From the NCBI GenBank assembly GCA_011390755.1, contig JAABRU010000017.1, positions 1-59,002 of the forward strand: DNA of 59,002 bases, in the 5' to 3' direction. Below, one piece after another: positions 1-8,500 of the stretch. Made by a program: the position numbers and the translations under genes. This stretch comes from Desulfobacteraceae bacterium. Its GTDB lineage: Bacteria; Desulfobacterota; Desulfobacteria; Desulfobacterales; Desulfococcaceae. Under the pieces are notes generated by a model. That model did no database searches. It saw only the letters and a program-made list of their open reading frames with translations, and was not told where the DNA came from. Each line of letters begins with the position of its first letter. Positions within the stretch are counted from its first letter, which is position 1.

Positions 1-21
1 GAGAAAGCATTTTCAGTGAAC

Positions 22-172
22 AGTTGTCAGTTATCAGTTATCAGCCGCCGGTTACCAGCCTCCGGCCGTCAGTTACCAGTCCCCGGCCGCCAGTCCCCAG
101 TCCCCAGCCCCCAGCCCCCAGTTCCCAGCCGCCAGTCCCCAGCCCCCAGTTCCCAGCCGCCAGTTGCCAAAT
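22..172. repeat. Degenerate 7-bp tandem repeat tract
   Basis: About 21 consecutive heptamers of the form CAGTTAT, CAGTCCC, CAGCCCC, CAGTTCC or CAGCCGC keep a strict 7-bp period from about 22 to 172, next to the 3' end of the MoxR gene. The units drift from AT-rich (CAGTTAT) to GC-rich (CAGCCCC). Shorter runs of the same heptamer (CAGTTGT) occur near 13485-13500 and 13781-13810. Such heptameric short tandem repeats are known from cyanobacterial genomes. No coding role is apparent; overlapping open frames exist only because the repeat lacks stops. Confidence 0.8.
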
Positions 173-188
173 TATTACTGACAACTGC

Positions 189-1178
189 TCAGGGAACTTC
201 CACAGAGTCAAAAATCCGTGTGATGATTTGCTCACTGCTGATATCTTCGGCTTCGGCTTCATAACTCAGAAGGATACGGTGACGCAGCACATTGGGAGCG
301 ATGCTTTTGATATCCTGGGGGGTGACATAGGGCCGTCCCTGAAGAAAGGCATAGGCACGGGCCGCCATGCTGAGATAAATGGTGGCTCTGGGAGATGCGC
401 CGAACTGTATGTACTGTGAAATATCAATATGATATTCTTCGGGATTCCGTGTGGCAAAGACAATATCCACAATATAATCCCTGAGCTTTTCATCCACATA
501 GATGGAACGGATCAGTTCCCCGATTTCATCCAGATGGGAAGGGGCAAGCACCTGCCGGATTTCCACAGATTTTTCAAATCCCACCCGTTTCATGATCTCT
601 TTTTCTTCGGTTTTGTCCGGATATCCGATGATCAGTTTCAGCATAAAACGATCCACCTGGGCTTCGGGAAGGGGATAGGTCCCTTCCTGTTCTATGGGGT
701 TCTGGGTGGCCATGACCAGGAAAGGGTCCGAAAGGGGAAAGGTGCTTCCCCCGATGGTGACCTGCCGCTCCTGCATGGCCTCCAGCAGGGCAGACTGCAC
801 TTTGGAAGGCGCTCGGTTAATTTCATCCGCGAGGATGATATTATGAAAAATCGGGCCTTTTTTGATAGAAAAATCTCCGGTTTTGGGCCGGTAGATTTCC
901 GTGCCGATCAGATCGGCCGGTAATAAATCGGGTGTAAACTGAATCCGTTTAAAATCGGCCTGCACCGTATCCGAAAGTGCCTTCACCGCACTGGTTTTTG
1001 CCAGCCCGGGCACCCCTTCAATGAGAATGTGGCCTTTGGTAAAAAGTCCCATGAGCAAACCGTCAATGAGTTCCTGCTGCCCGACCAGTACCTTGGCAAT
1101 TTCGCTTTTTATGCTGTTTACCAGCAGGTGCTTTTCTTCAATCTTTGCTTTCAGTTCTTCTGCACTCACCTCGCTCAC
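189..1178 (-). CDS. MoxR-family AAA+ ATPase
   Basis: A 329-residue cytoplasmic AAA+ ATPase of the MoxR family, chaperone-like proteins that help mature or insert cofactors into other proteins or complexes. The Walker A motif GVPGLAKT is at residues 55-62 and the Walker B segment IILADEIN at 114-121. The sensor-like region MATQNPIEQEGTYPLPEAQ and the lid domain typical of the family follow. Length matches the family (about 310-340). The usual partners (DUF58 and von Willebrand factor A proteins) are not seen, but they may lie beyond the window edge because transcription runs off toward position 1. An AGGAGG-like ribosome binding site precedes the ATG. The heptamer tract begins immediately downstream. 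Confidence 0.93.
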   Translation of the reverse strand: MSEVSAEELKAKIEEKHLLVNSIKSEIAKVLVGQQELIDGLLMGLFTKGHILIEGVPGLAKTSAVKALSDTVQADFKRIQFTPDLLPADLIGTEIYRPKTGDFSIKKGPIFHNIILADEINRAPSKVQSALLEAMQERQVTIGGSTFPLSDPFLVMATQNPIEQEGTYPLPEAQVDRFMLKLIIGYPDKTEEKEIMKRVGFEKSVEIRQVLAPSHLDEIGELIRSIYVDEKLRDYIVDIVFATRNPEEYHIDISQYIQFGASPRATIYLSMAARAYAFLQGRPYVTPQDIKSIAPNVLRHRILLSYEAEAEDISSEQIITRIFDSVEVP

Positions 1179-1440
1179 AATGTTCCTCCTTCAGAAATCC
1201 GAACGGTTAGTCTAAGGTTGAGAAAATAATGAATCTGCCGGTATTTGTCAACTGTTCCGATCTTTCGGATCTAACGGAGGGGTACATTGGCAGCGGCATT
1301 CATTTTTGTGCAGGCACTTACATTTTTGTTCTTAATCTGGGCATCATGAAACAAAATTGTAATTTTCAGAAACCTCACAGATCCGCTTTTAATTAAATTA
1401 TATGCTTTATAATCAGTATGTTTTAAATCTTTCACATCTT

Positions 1441-1456
1441 TGGCACGGGCATTGCT
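1441..1456 (+). promoter_or_regulatory. Sigma-54 promoter upstream of amt
   Basis: TGGCAC-N5-TTGCT matches the -24/-12 consensus TGGCAC-N5-TTGCW exactly, with the invariant GG and GC correctly spaced. The predicted start point is near 1467, giving a leader of about 200 nt before amt. Ammonium transporters are classic NtrC/sigma-54 targets, so the position makes functional sense. Confidence 0.75.
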
Positions 1457-1512
1457 TAATATCAATACAGAAAAGAAAAATTATTTCAGAAGCATGAATT
1501 TTATTAACCTAA

Positions 1513-1614
1513 TGCTTTGTCAGAACTGAAAATTAGGGTTGGGCATCGCATAATTTATTTACACAGTTATAAACTGAAATCCGTTTACCCCTAAAATTAA
1601 GCTATGACAAAGCA
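1513..1614. repeat. Imperfect inverted repeat in the amt leader
   Basis: TGCTTTGTCA (1513-1522) is the exact complement of TGACAAAGCA (1605-1614). Flanking and inner bases are partly complementary as well (AAAATTAGGG against CCCCTAAAATT). It resembles the palindromic element at 24707-24798 (TTGCTTTGTTTCAG ends), so it may be a related MITE-like insertion. Alternatively it is a structured leader. Direct repeats of TAATTATTTTATCAACCT follow at about 1615-1650, just before the ribosome binding site. Confidence 0.5.
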
Positions 1615-1668
1615 CTAATTATTTTATCAACCTAATTATTTTATCAACCTTTTGGAGGAGATCGTATC

Positions 1669-3072
1669 ATGAAAGCAGTTTTGTTCACCCTGTTTTTTAC
1701 AGCAATTACCCTGATCAGTGCCTGGGCCGGAGATGAACCGCCCACAATAGAATCCAACAAAACCGCCATTGATCTGGTGCAGAATCATGCCAATTATCTG
1801 TGGACGCTTATTGCGGCTGTGCTGGTTTTTTTTATGCAGGCCGGCTTTGCCATGGTGGAAGCCGGTTTTACCCGTGCCAAAAATGCAATTAATATTATGA
1901 TGAAAAACCTTATGGATTTTTCCATGGGAACCATCATTTTCTGGGCAGTGGGTTTCGGCCTGATGTTCGGTGCCTCATCCAGCGGATGGTTCGGGACCAG
2001 CGGTTTTTTCCTGAGCGATTTTTCGCCGGACGGCGACCCCTGGGTGCTGGTCTTCTGGATGTTCCAGGTGGTATTTGCAGCGACCGCGGCCACCATTGTT
2101 TCCGGTGCAATGGCAGAACGTACCAAGTTTACCGGCTATATACTCTACAGTATCGGTCTGACCGGTCTGATTTATCCCATATTCGGCAGCTGGGCCTGGG
2201 GCAGTCTGTTTAACGGGAGCGGATGGCTGGAAAATCTCGGATTCATTGATTTTGCCGGTTCCACAGTGGTTCACTCTGTCGGGGGCTGGGCAGCTTTGGC
2301 AGGGGCCATCGTACTGGGGCCACGCATGGGAAAATATGGCAAAGACGGTTCTGTAAAACCCATCCTCGGTCATAATATCCCCCTGGCCGCACTGGGCGTT
2401 TTTATTCTCTGGGTGGGATGGTTCGGTTTCAATGCCGGTTCCACCACAACTGCCGACAAATCCATTGCCATGATCGCAGTCAATACCAATCTTGCGGCCG
2501 CCGCCGGTGCAATTCTGGCCATGCTTACCTCCTGGATCAAATTCGGAAAACCTGAAGTGGGTATGAGCCTTAACGGTGCTCTGGCCGGTCTGGTCGGCAT
2601 TACCGCAGGATGTGCCAATGTATCTCCGGGCAGTGCCATCATCATCGGAGCTGTGGCCGGTGTGCTGGTGGTTCTCTCTGTTCTTTTTATTGAAAAAATG
2701 AAAATTGATGACCCGGTCGGTGCGGTATCTGTCCACGGTGTCAACGGTGCATGGGGAACCCTGGCAGCGGGCATCTTCAATATGGGCGGAACCAGTGCAA
2801 AAATTCTGGGAGTACAGTGTCTGGGAATTGCCTCCTGCTTTATCTGGACATTTGCCCTGGCTTTCACCATGTTCAAGGTGATAGATATGACCATGGGACT
2901 GCGGGTTTCTCCGGAAGAAGAACTGGAAGGACTGGATTATTCTGAACACGGCGGAAATGCCTACCCGGATTTTGAAGTTCTTTCCTATGGAGGAACCGGG
3001 GTATCTCCCAAAGGCTACGGTTCGGCAGCCAGCCCGGTGATGGCAGGCAAAACAGTGGAACAGTCCGGATGA
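1669..3072 (+). CDS. amt: Ammonium transporter (Amt/MEP/Rh family)
   Basis: A 467-residue inner-membrane ammonium channel. An N-terminal signal-like segment (residues 1-20, ending AWAG) precedes about 11 transmembrane helices, as in AmtB, whose signal peptide is cleaved. Family hallmarks visible are the first helix pair (MQAGFAMVEAGF), the HSVGGWAALAGA segment with the pore His, and the VHGVNGAWGTLAAGIF segment with the second pore His. The cytoplasmic tail (SPEEELEGLDYSEHG) is the part that binds the PII protein GlnK in relatives. No glnK lies beside it here, which is unusual because amt and glnK are often paired. The start is set by GGAGGAG 9 bp upstream. A sigma-54 promoter at 1441-1456 suggests nitrogen-limitation control. 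Confidence 0.96.
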   Translation: MKAVLFTLFFTAITLISAWAGDEPPTIESNKTAIDLVQNHANYLWTLIAAVLVFFMQAGFAMVEAGFTRAKNAINIMMKNLMDFSMGTIIFWAVGFGLMFGASSSGWFGTSGFFLSDFSPDGDPWVLVFWMFQVVFAATAATIVSGAMAERTKFTGYILYSIGLTGLIYPIFGSWAWGSLFNGSGWLENLGFIDFAGSTVVHSVGGWAALAGAIVLGPRMGKYGKDGSVKPILGHNIPLAALGVFILWVGWFGFNAGSTTTADKSIAMIAVNTNLAAAAGAILAMLTSWIKFGKPEVGMSLNGALAGLVGITAGCANVSPGSAIIIGAVAGVLVVLSVLFIEKMKIDDPVGAVSVHGVNGAWGTLAAGIFNMGGTSAKILGVQCLGIASCFIWTFALAFTMFKVIDMTMGLRVSPEEELEGLDYSEHGGNAYPDFEVLSYGGTGVSPKGYGSAASPVMAGKTVEQSG

Positions 3073-3089
3073 TTTCCCAAAAAATAAAA

Positions 3090-3338
3090 TCAATGCCGTT
3101 TCCTTAAAAACTCCCCGCCTCCCTTTACAAAAGGGGTGGAAAAAAAACCTTACGCCAGCAGCATTGCCCCCTGAGAGAGGGGCCAATGCTGTTTGTCTTA
3201 GGCGATTTCCAAATATGAATGCAGCGCTTCCGCAGGAGTCATAAACGGAAAGTCTGTAACCGGACTGCCGTCTGTCAGGCACTGCCAAACTTTCAGTTTG
3301 GCACTCCTCCGGTACATTTTTTTCAGGAAATCACCTTA
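3090..3338. repeat. Element B copy 1 (3198-3338) plus half of element E
   Basis: 3198-3338 (141 bp) begins TTAGGCGATTTCC and ends GGAAATCACCTTA, an inverted terminal repeat. Related copies lie at 13638-13780 and 50218-50357. Inside are two smaller palindromes (GGAAAGTCTGTAACC and CCAAACTTTCAGTTTGG). Just upstream, 3090-3125 (TCAATGCCGTTTCCTTAA then CCCC-rich) is one end of an E-family element without its partner end. Together these fill the gap between amt and the response-regulator gene. Confidence 0.75.
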
Positions 3339-3451
3339 AAAGGAATATTTTTTCCACCCTGCCACCAGCGGTGCGTTACGGCCTTCGGTCTAACGCACCC
3401 TACCGGGGGCATGACACCTGCCACCTTCCCACCTGCCACTTATCAAAAAAA

Positions 3452-3482
3452 ATGCAGGGACGAAAATTTTTCGTCCCTGCAT
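3452..3482 (-). terminator. Rho-independent terminator of the tmc operon
   Basis: ATGCAGGGACGAAAA pairs with TTTTCGTCCCTGCAT. Read on the minus strand, this stem is followed by a run of eight T residues. It lies 56 bp beyond the last gene of the operon. Confidence 0.85.
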
Positions 3483-3537
3483 TCAGGCAAATGACGGTTC
3501 GGCAGTTCCATCAAAAAAATCAGAGGCTTTGCCCTTT

Positions 3538-3900
3538 TTATTTCGGATCACCGATGGTTTTCCGTACAATGCCCATGAGTTTATCCGGATCAAAGGGCTT
3601 GGTCAGGGAAGCCACGGCTTCTTTAATAGCCAGATGCCGTCCCTGCATTCCGCTGATGACAATGACAGGGATGTCTTTAAATTCCTGCTCTTTGGACATT
3701 TTGCGGTAAAAGCGGGTTCCCCACTCTTCGGGCATGGAAAGATCCAGGGTGATCAGATCCGGTTTTTCCTGCTTCAGCACTTCATATGCCCTGACACCGT
3801 CATCGGCTGTACAGGTCTCATAACCGTTGTCTTCCAGCACATTTGTGATGTATTTGACGATAATGGGATCATCATCCACAATCATAATTTTTTTTGCCAT
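3538..3900 (-). CDS. Stand-alone response regulator receiver (DivK/CheY-like)
   Basis: A 120-residue single receiver domain without an output domain. Visible are the acidic pair D10-D11, phospho-acceptor D53 (LDLSMPEEWG), the switch position S83 and K101. It is the last gene of the tmc operon. In Desulfovibrio vulgaris the tmc genes are also accompanied by stand-alone receivers and a universal stress protein, so the association seems conserved. It probably relays a redox or energy signal by protein-protein contact, but no target is evident here. No histidine kinase is encoded nearby. Confidence 0.92.
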   Translation of the reverse strand: MAKKIMIVDDDPIIVKYITNVLEDNGYETCTADDGVRAYEVLKQEKPDLITLDLSMPEEWGTRFYRKMSKEQEFKDIPVIVISGMQGRHLAIKEAVASLTKPFDPDKLMGIVRKTIGDPK

Positions 3901-3934
3901 AATATAACCTCATAAATTACTTTAATAAAATCCC

Positions 3935-3965
3935 CTCCCCTGCGGGAGGGGCGGGGGTAGGGTGA
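3935..3965. repeat. GC-rich hairpin between tmcA and the receiver gene
   Basis: CCCCTCCCCTGCGGGAGGGG and the following CGGGGGTAGGG resemble the core of the E-family elements but lack their CAATG ends. It sits in the 73-bp spacer inside the operon and could lower expression of the receiver gene downstream of it. Confidence 0.5.
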
Positions 3966-3973
3966 CATCCGTT

Positions 3974-4378
3974 TTATTTCGCAAAGACCCCGGCTTTTGT
4001 CTTATTGTGGCATTCCGCACACATTACCGGACCGGCTTTTGCCTGTTCATGGCAACCTTTGCAGCACAGATGATACACTCTCGCAAGGGAGGCTTTGTTC
4101 CCCTTTCCGTCTGCCATATGGCATTCGGAACATTCCTTATCAGAGCTTTCATCCTCTGTCTTTTCTCCGTTTTCATAAGAATGATGACAATAATGGCAGT
4201 CTTCAATCCCGGCTTTTTCATTATGTTCATCATGGGCAAAATATACCGGAGGGCGCATTTTTTTGCCAAAAGCACTGTCCTGCACAAACCGCACATCTTC
4301 CTGAGAATAACCCGAAAGAACGGTGATTGCAAGCGCGAATGCCAGAACCGTTATGGGAATCAGATATTTTTTCTTCAT
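3974..4378 (-). CDS. tmcA: Tetraheme cytochrome c3, type II (TmcA)
   Basis: A 134-residue periplasmic tetraheme cytochrome. A Sec signal peptide covers residues 1-25 ([20 protein letters not shown]). Four CXXCH heme sites are at 61-65 (CHYCH), 83-87 (CSECH), 106-110 (CKGCH) and 120-124 (CAECH). Distal ligand candidates include H49, H52, H66 and H103. TmcA accepts electrons from periplasmic hydrogenase via the type I cytochrome c3 and passes them to TmcB/C in the membrane. It is translated after tmcB, with a 117-bp gap containing a GC-rich hairpin. The start is supported by AAAGGA upstream. Confidence 0.93.
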   Translation of the reverse strand: MKKKYLIPITVLAFALAITVLSGYSQEDVRFVQDSAFGKKMRPPVYFAHDEHNEKAGIEDCHYCHHSYENGEKTEDESSDKECSECHMADGKGNKASLARVYHLCCKGCHEQAKAGPVMCAECHNKTKAGVFAK

Positions 4379-4495
4379 AATCCTTTCCTTTATGATACTG
4401 ATTAATTATGGGGCGGGGCGGCCCCCGCCATCTCCGAATCCTTTCTGCATGACGGGTCAGCGGTGCATAACCCGGCAGAAAAACCTTTTCATATA

Positions 4496-5833
4496 TTATT
4501 CCGGTTTTTCAATCAGATCGTAGAGAATATCGCCGAAAAATTTGATATCCATATGAAGTCCGTAATGCTCCACAATATCTTCCAGACCTCCGTGGCAGTT
4601 GTGACAGGGAGCGATAATGGTTTTGGCTCCCCTTGATTTGGCAGCAAACAGCTGCTCTGCCTTGATGCGGTTGCCGTCCACACGGGTATTCCGGTAGGGG
4701 GGGCCGCAGTTGATAACCCCGCCGCCCGCACAGCAGCAGTAATTGTGCTCCCGGTTGGGATGCATCTCAATGAACTCTTCGCAGCTTTCGCCCACAATAT
4801 ACCGTGCCATTTCATGCAGTCCCCGTCCCCGAACCACATTACAGGGGTCATGCAGGGTGACGGGGGATTCAAATTTCTTTTTGAGTTTCAGCTTGCCTTC
4901 TTTGATCAGATCATGAAAAAACTCAATGGAATGCACCATGGGAAGCGGGGGCATTTTCCAACCCAGCCAGCGGTTGCCCATGTCATAGACCGAGCGGAAG
5001 GCATGACCGCATTCTCCCATGACAATCCTTTTCACTTTCAGGCGCATGGCGGTTTCAAAATGGACTTTCTTCACCCGTCCCATGATTTCATGATCACCGG
5101 TGTACATGGCCATGTCGCTGTTGTCCCATCCGGGGCTGGAAGGCATGGTCCAGTTCAGACCGGCCGCATTGAAAATAACTGCTGCCTGATAGATGAGCTG
5201 GGCCCGGAATTTGGGTTCGGGGCCGATAACCGAATACATGAAATCCGCACCTTCCTTATCCAGGGGAATCCGAAGATTGGGAATTTCTTCTGCTGCCTCT
5301 TCCTCCTGCCACTGCAGGGTGTCAATCCACTCATCATCCTTTACCCACATCTGGTTCATGGTCACAGAATGACTGTGGGAAGTATCTTCAATATAGGTCG
5401 GTGTTACGCCCAGTTTGTTGCAGATACGCCGGACCACCAGCATAATATAGGCAATATCCACTCCCAGAGGGCAGTACATGGCGCAGCGGCGGCAGAGATT
5501 GCACTCGGTGGAGGCAATTTCCGACATGCGCTGAATGGCCGCAGTGCCCACATCCCCTTTCCTTTTTATCATTTCCCACATGGTCTGTTTGACCTTTCCG
5601 GCCGGGGAATAGGAGGGATCTTTGTCATGGGACAGATAATAATGACAGGCTTCGGAACAAAGCCCGCAGTGGACACAGGTGTCCACATAGGTTTTCAGCC
5701 GGGCACCGGTCTCATTTTTCAGGACATCATTGATGACCTTTCTGACCTGTTCATCTGTGAGCACTGAAGCACTTTTGATAATACCTTCATCCCTGATAAG
5801 GGATGTTTTCATATTTTTTGCAGAGTCGAGCAT
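4496..5833 (-). CDS. tmcB: HdrD-like iron-sulfur subunit TmcB
   Basis: A 445-residue cytoplasm-facing iron-sulfur protein. Two [4Fe-4S] motifs are visible: C53, C56, C59, C63 (CVHCGLCSEAC) and C111, C114, C117, C121 (CNLCRRCAMYC). Two cysteine-rich CCG-like domains follow, with GECGHAFRS and PCNVVRGRGLHE in the first half and CCCAGGGVINCG and APCHNC in the second. This is the heterodisulfide-reductase HdrD pattern. In Desulfovibrio the Tmc complex links periplasmic hydrogen oxidation to the cytoplasm. The gene lies 15 bp downstream of tmcC, so the two are probably co-translated. Confidence 0.93.
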   Translation of the reverse strand: MLDSAKNMKTSLIRDEGIIKSASVLTDEQVRKVINDVLKNETGARLKTYVDTCVHCGLCSEACHYYLSHDKDPSYSPAGKVKQTMWEMIKRKGDVGTAAIQRMSEIASTECNLCRRCAMYCPLGVDIAYIMLVVRRICNKLGVTPTYIEDTSHSHSVTMNQMWVKDDEWIDTLQWQEEEAAEEIPNLRIPLDKEGADFMYSVIGPEPKFRAQLIYQAAVIFNAAGLNWTMPSSPGWDNSDMAMYTGDHEIMGRVKKVHFETAMRLKVKRIVMGECGHAFRSVYDMGNRWLGWKMPPLPMVHSIEFFHDLIKEGKLKLKKKFESPVTLHDPCNVVRGRGLHEMARYIVGESCEEFIEMHPNREHNYCCCAGGGVINCGPPYRNTRVDGNRIKAEQLFAAKSRGAKTIIAPCHNCHGGLEDIVEHYGLHMDIKFFGDILYDLIEKPE

Positions 5834-5848
5834 TTTTCCTCCTTAAAA

Positions 5849-6508
5849 TTACCAATCCTGAACGTGTCTGACCGCGCCGAATTCCGATCCGATATATCCC
5901 CTTGTAAAAGGGAAGAAAATCATGTGGCTCAGCCGGGTGAACGGAATGGCCATGAGCATAATTTCACCGGAAAGAATGTGCAGAATACCGCAGATGCTGT
6001 ACCCGGGCCACTGATGATAGGTCCAGAAACCGGTCAGAAAGGGTGCGGCCACAATGGCCAGAATGACAAAATCGGATGCACTGGTCAGATATTTTACTTC
6101 CGGATCTTTGAGACGGCGGATCATAAAAAAAGCACATGCACCGACCACAAGAAAAGCCATAACATCTCCGACACTGTCCGGAAGATACCACCAGCTTACA
6201 TTCCAGGATTCACTGATGAGCGCGATATGGCCGTAAACAAACAGGGGGGACAGGAGCAGGCAGAAATGAAAAATAAAGGTGACAACGGTCATCCCCGGAT
6301 GCTTACGCATATTGGTAGTGGCAAAAGGAGTCAGCCAGCGCAGAATAGAGCGCATCCCGTAATAGGGACTGGCATAGGAAAAAATAACGTTATCTCTTTT
6401 GGCTGCCAGAATGCCCATGCTGAGCAGACGGTAGAGGCATCCGCCGATGAAAACAATAAAAGCCACCCAGACCATAGGGCCGCTCACGAAATTATAAATA
6501 CTGTGCAT
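5849..6508 (-). CDS. tmcC: Membrane cytochrome b subunit TmcC
   Basis: A 219-residue integral membrane protein related to NarI/DsrM-type cytochrome b. About five hydrophobic helices can be seen, e.g. VWVAFIVFIGGCLYRL, VVTFIFHFCLLLSPLF, FLVVGACAFFM, FVILAIVAAPFLTG and ILHILSGEIMLMAI. Histidines within helices (H81 region, H165, H177, H190) are heme b ligand candidates. It should anchor TmcB and pass electrons across or within the membrane. A 115-bp gap separates it from tmcD upstream. Confidence 0.9.
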   Translation of the reverse strand: MHSIYNFVSGPMVWVAFIVFIGGCLYRLLSMGILAAKRDNVIFSYASPYYGMRSILRWLTPFATTNMRKHPGMTVVTFIFHFCLLLSPLFVYGHIALISESWNVSWWYLPDSVGDVMAFLVVGACAFFMIRRLKDPEVKYLTSASDFVILAIVAAPFLTGFWTYHQWPGYSICGILHILSGEIMLMAIPFTRLSHMIFFPFTRGYIGSEFGAVRHVQDW

Positions 6509-6623
6509 ATAAACCTCCTGCAGATTTCCGGAAAAGAATCCACACTTTTATCCCGAAGCCTTCGGCAAAACCGGCCGCTTTCGGGAGGATTTGTGAAATA
6601 TATTTTCTGAAAATCGTCTCGCT

Positions 6624-7898
6624 TCAGATTTGGTTAAGGGAAATGACCTCCCGGAAATACTGTTCTTTCTGGCCGCTCACACGGGTAATTCCCCGGATGA
6701 GAAGCTTTGTGCCGTCCGGGCTGAAAACCGGCTCCCAGAGCATATCATAGCTTTCCCGCAGTATTTTCCCGTCCACGATATAGGTATAATGCCTGTTCTT
6801 TTCCACTTTCACCGCCAGATGCTCTCCGTCGTGACTGAAAGCCGGTTTCCAGGCCATGTCAAAGTCTTCATCCCATTTTTTGCCGTCGGTCATCACATAA
6901 TAACGGCCGTTGTCTTTTCCGATGCAGGCCACACGGTTATGACGGGGACTGAAAACCATGTCTGTCACATATTCATCCACACAGGGTTTCCATGCTTTTC
7001 CGTCCACGGCCACCGTCCATTTTCCGAATTTGGGGGCTACAATGGCGGCAATATGCTGCATATCCGGGCTGTAGGCATGGTGCCACAACTGTACGAATTT
7101 TTTGTTCCAGATAATTTCCCCGTCTCTGGCCAGCATCCATGCACCGCCAACCCGGACCGGCGCGCTTACCGAATCGCCTCCGGGGCTGAAACGGGGTTTC
7201 CAGACGCAGCCGAAAAAATTGTTCCAGGCCTGTCCGTCAACAGCAATGCTGTATTCATAATTGCTTTTGCGTATCTGGGCGGCCACATGTTTTCCGTCCG
7301 GACTGAACTCCGGTTCCCAGACATTCATAAAATTATTTTCCCATGTCCTGCCGTCCACGGCTGTGGTGTAACATCCTTTGCGGAAGGTATGGATATCCCC
7401 TTCGGAAAAGGGCACCACCTGTACGACCCCGGATGTATGCATTCCGTCCGCACTCACGGAAAGATCCGTCATGAACATAAATTCATTTTCCCAGGGCACA
7501 TCATTGTTGACAGCCAGGTATTTCCCCTCTTTCTGCGCAGCAGCGATAATGCGGGAACCGTCTGCACTGATATGCAGATTCCACATATAGTCATAACGGT
7601 TTTCCCAGGTTTCACCGTCCACGGCAACGGTCCATTCCCCCACATCGGAAACTGTGGCGGTCAGCCGGTTATCCGGCGTGTACTGCAGGTAGCATATTTT
7701 ATCAAAAGTGCTTTCCCAGATTTCACCGTTGACACATACACCGAATTCCTCCTCCGGTGTTTTGATAACGGCCGCGACTTTTTCACCGTCCGGAGAAACT
7801 GCAGGTTCTTCCATATACCCGTACTCCTCCTTCCATTTACCCAGATCGGTGATGATTTTTCTGCCGGGATTCCAATCCCACTGCTCTTTACCTATCAT
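6624..7898 (-). CDS. tmcD: TmcD, beta-propeller-like subunit
   Basis: A 424-residue protein built of about eight repeats of 45-50 residues. Each contains a [FI]S[PA]DG..[VIL]AA motif and a W[EDN]..[FY]...[WL] segment (for example SADGSRIIAA, SPDGKHVAAQI, SPDMQHIAAIV, SHDGEHLAVKV). This is a WD40/TolB-type propeller signature and is Trp-rich, as described for TmcD. There is no signal peptide, so it is predicted to be cytoplasmic. Its exact role in the complex is not established. Here the order of transcription is D-C-B-A, the reverse of the order in Desulfovibrio. Confidence 0.88.
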   Translation of the reverse strand: MIGKEQWDWNPGRKIITDLGKWKEEYGYMEEPAVSPDGEKVAAVIKTPEEEFGVCVNGEIWESTFDKICYLQYTPDNRLTATVSDVGEWTVAVDGETWENRYDYMWNLHISADGSRIIAAAQKEGKYLAVNNDVPWENEFMFMTDLSVSADGMHTSGVVQVVPFSEGDIHTFRKGCYTTAVDGRTWENNFMNVWEPEFSPDGKHVAAQIRKSNYEYSIAVDGQAWNNFFGCVWKPRFSPGGDSVSAPVRVGGAWMLARDGEIIWNKKFVQLWHHAYSPDMQHIAAIVAPKFGKWTVAVDGKAWKPCVDEYVTDMVFSPRHNRVACIGKDNGRYYVMTDGKKWDEDFDMAWKPAFSHDGEHLAVKVEKNRHYTYIVDGKILRESYDMLWEPVFSPDGTKLLIRGITRVSGQKEQYFREVISLNQI

Positions 7899-7920
7899 AC
7901 ATATCTCCTTATCTTATCTC

Positions 7921-8322
7921 TCATTTTTTTGAGAGTAAAGATGCGGCAACGCGGCGCAGTTCCTCGGCCTCCGGGGGTTTTTCCATATAGGCATCAGGAT
8001 CGGGAACCGCACCGCCCAGCCTTGCGTTTAACATTTTCAGATAATGACTGAACGTTTTGTTTGCAATGGCCGAAAGCATAATCACCGGTATCTTTGCAAG
8101 CTGCTCATCGGTTCTGAGCTGCTGATACATGAACACCCCCCCCTCGCCGGGCATCATGATATCCAAAGTGATGAGATCCGGATGATGCGCTTTGGCCTTT
8201 TCTATACCTTCACTGCCGTTTTTGGCAGAGATTGCCTTAAAACCGCTGGTTTCAAACAGGGTGGAAAGAAAAATCCGCATATCCAGTTCGTCATCCACGA
8301 TTAACACAATTTGCTTATCCAT
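7921..8322 (-). CDS. Response regulator receiver protein
   Basis: A 133-residue receiver domain starting MDKQIVLIVDD. The acidic pair is D10-D11, the phospho-acceptor D54 (LDIMMPGEGG), and the Ser/Lys pair sits in LSAI and MEKP. A longer frame would start at 8403, but GGGAGG lies 7 bp before the ATG at 8322, and the extra 27 residues would be translated from repeat-like DNA. It lies between the universal stress gene and tmcD, 22 bp from tmcD. An insertion of about 10 residues before the terminal helix (LNARLGGAVPDPDAYMEKP) is unlike CheY. Confidence 0.9.
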   Translation of the reverse strand: MDKQIVLIVDDELDMRIFLSTLFETSGFKAISAKNGSEGIEKAKAHHPDLITLDIMMPGEGGVFMYQQLRTDEQLAKIPVIMLSAIANKTFSHYLKMLNARLGGAVPDPDAYMEKPPEAEELRRVAASLLSKK

Positions 8323-8500
8323 CGAATAGCCTCCCAATAGAAAGGATTTAGGGATTTGGATGCAGGGGCCGGGGGATGCAGGGGAGTTGAAACAGTGCAT
8401 CATTAATATCAGCCCTGAAAACCGGATACCTGTCCCCCAATCCCCAACTCCCTGCCCCCTAGTCCTAAATGATGCTATTCGTCAACCGCAGATGACATAT

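Noticed and set aside
1975-3288. 437-codon minus-strand frame opposite amt
   Set aside because: It is the shadow of a strong Amt gene, with His/Cys-rich unfamiliar content and no ribosome binding site.
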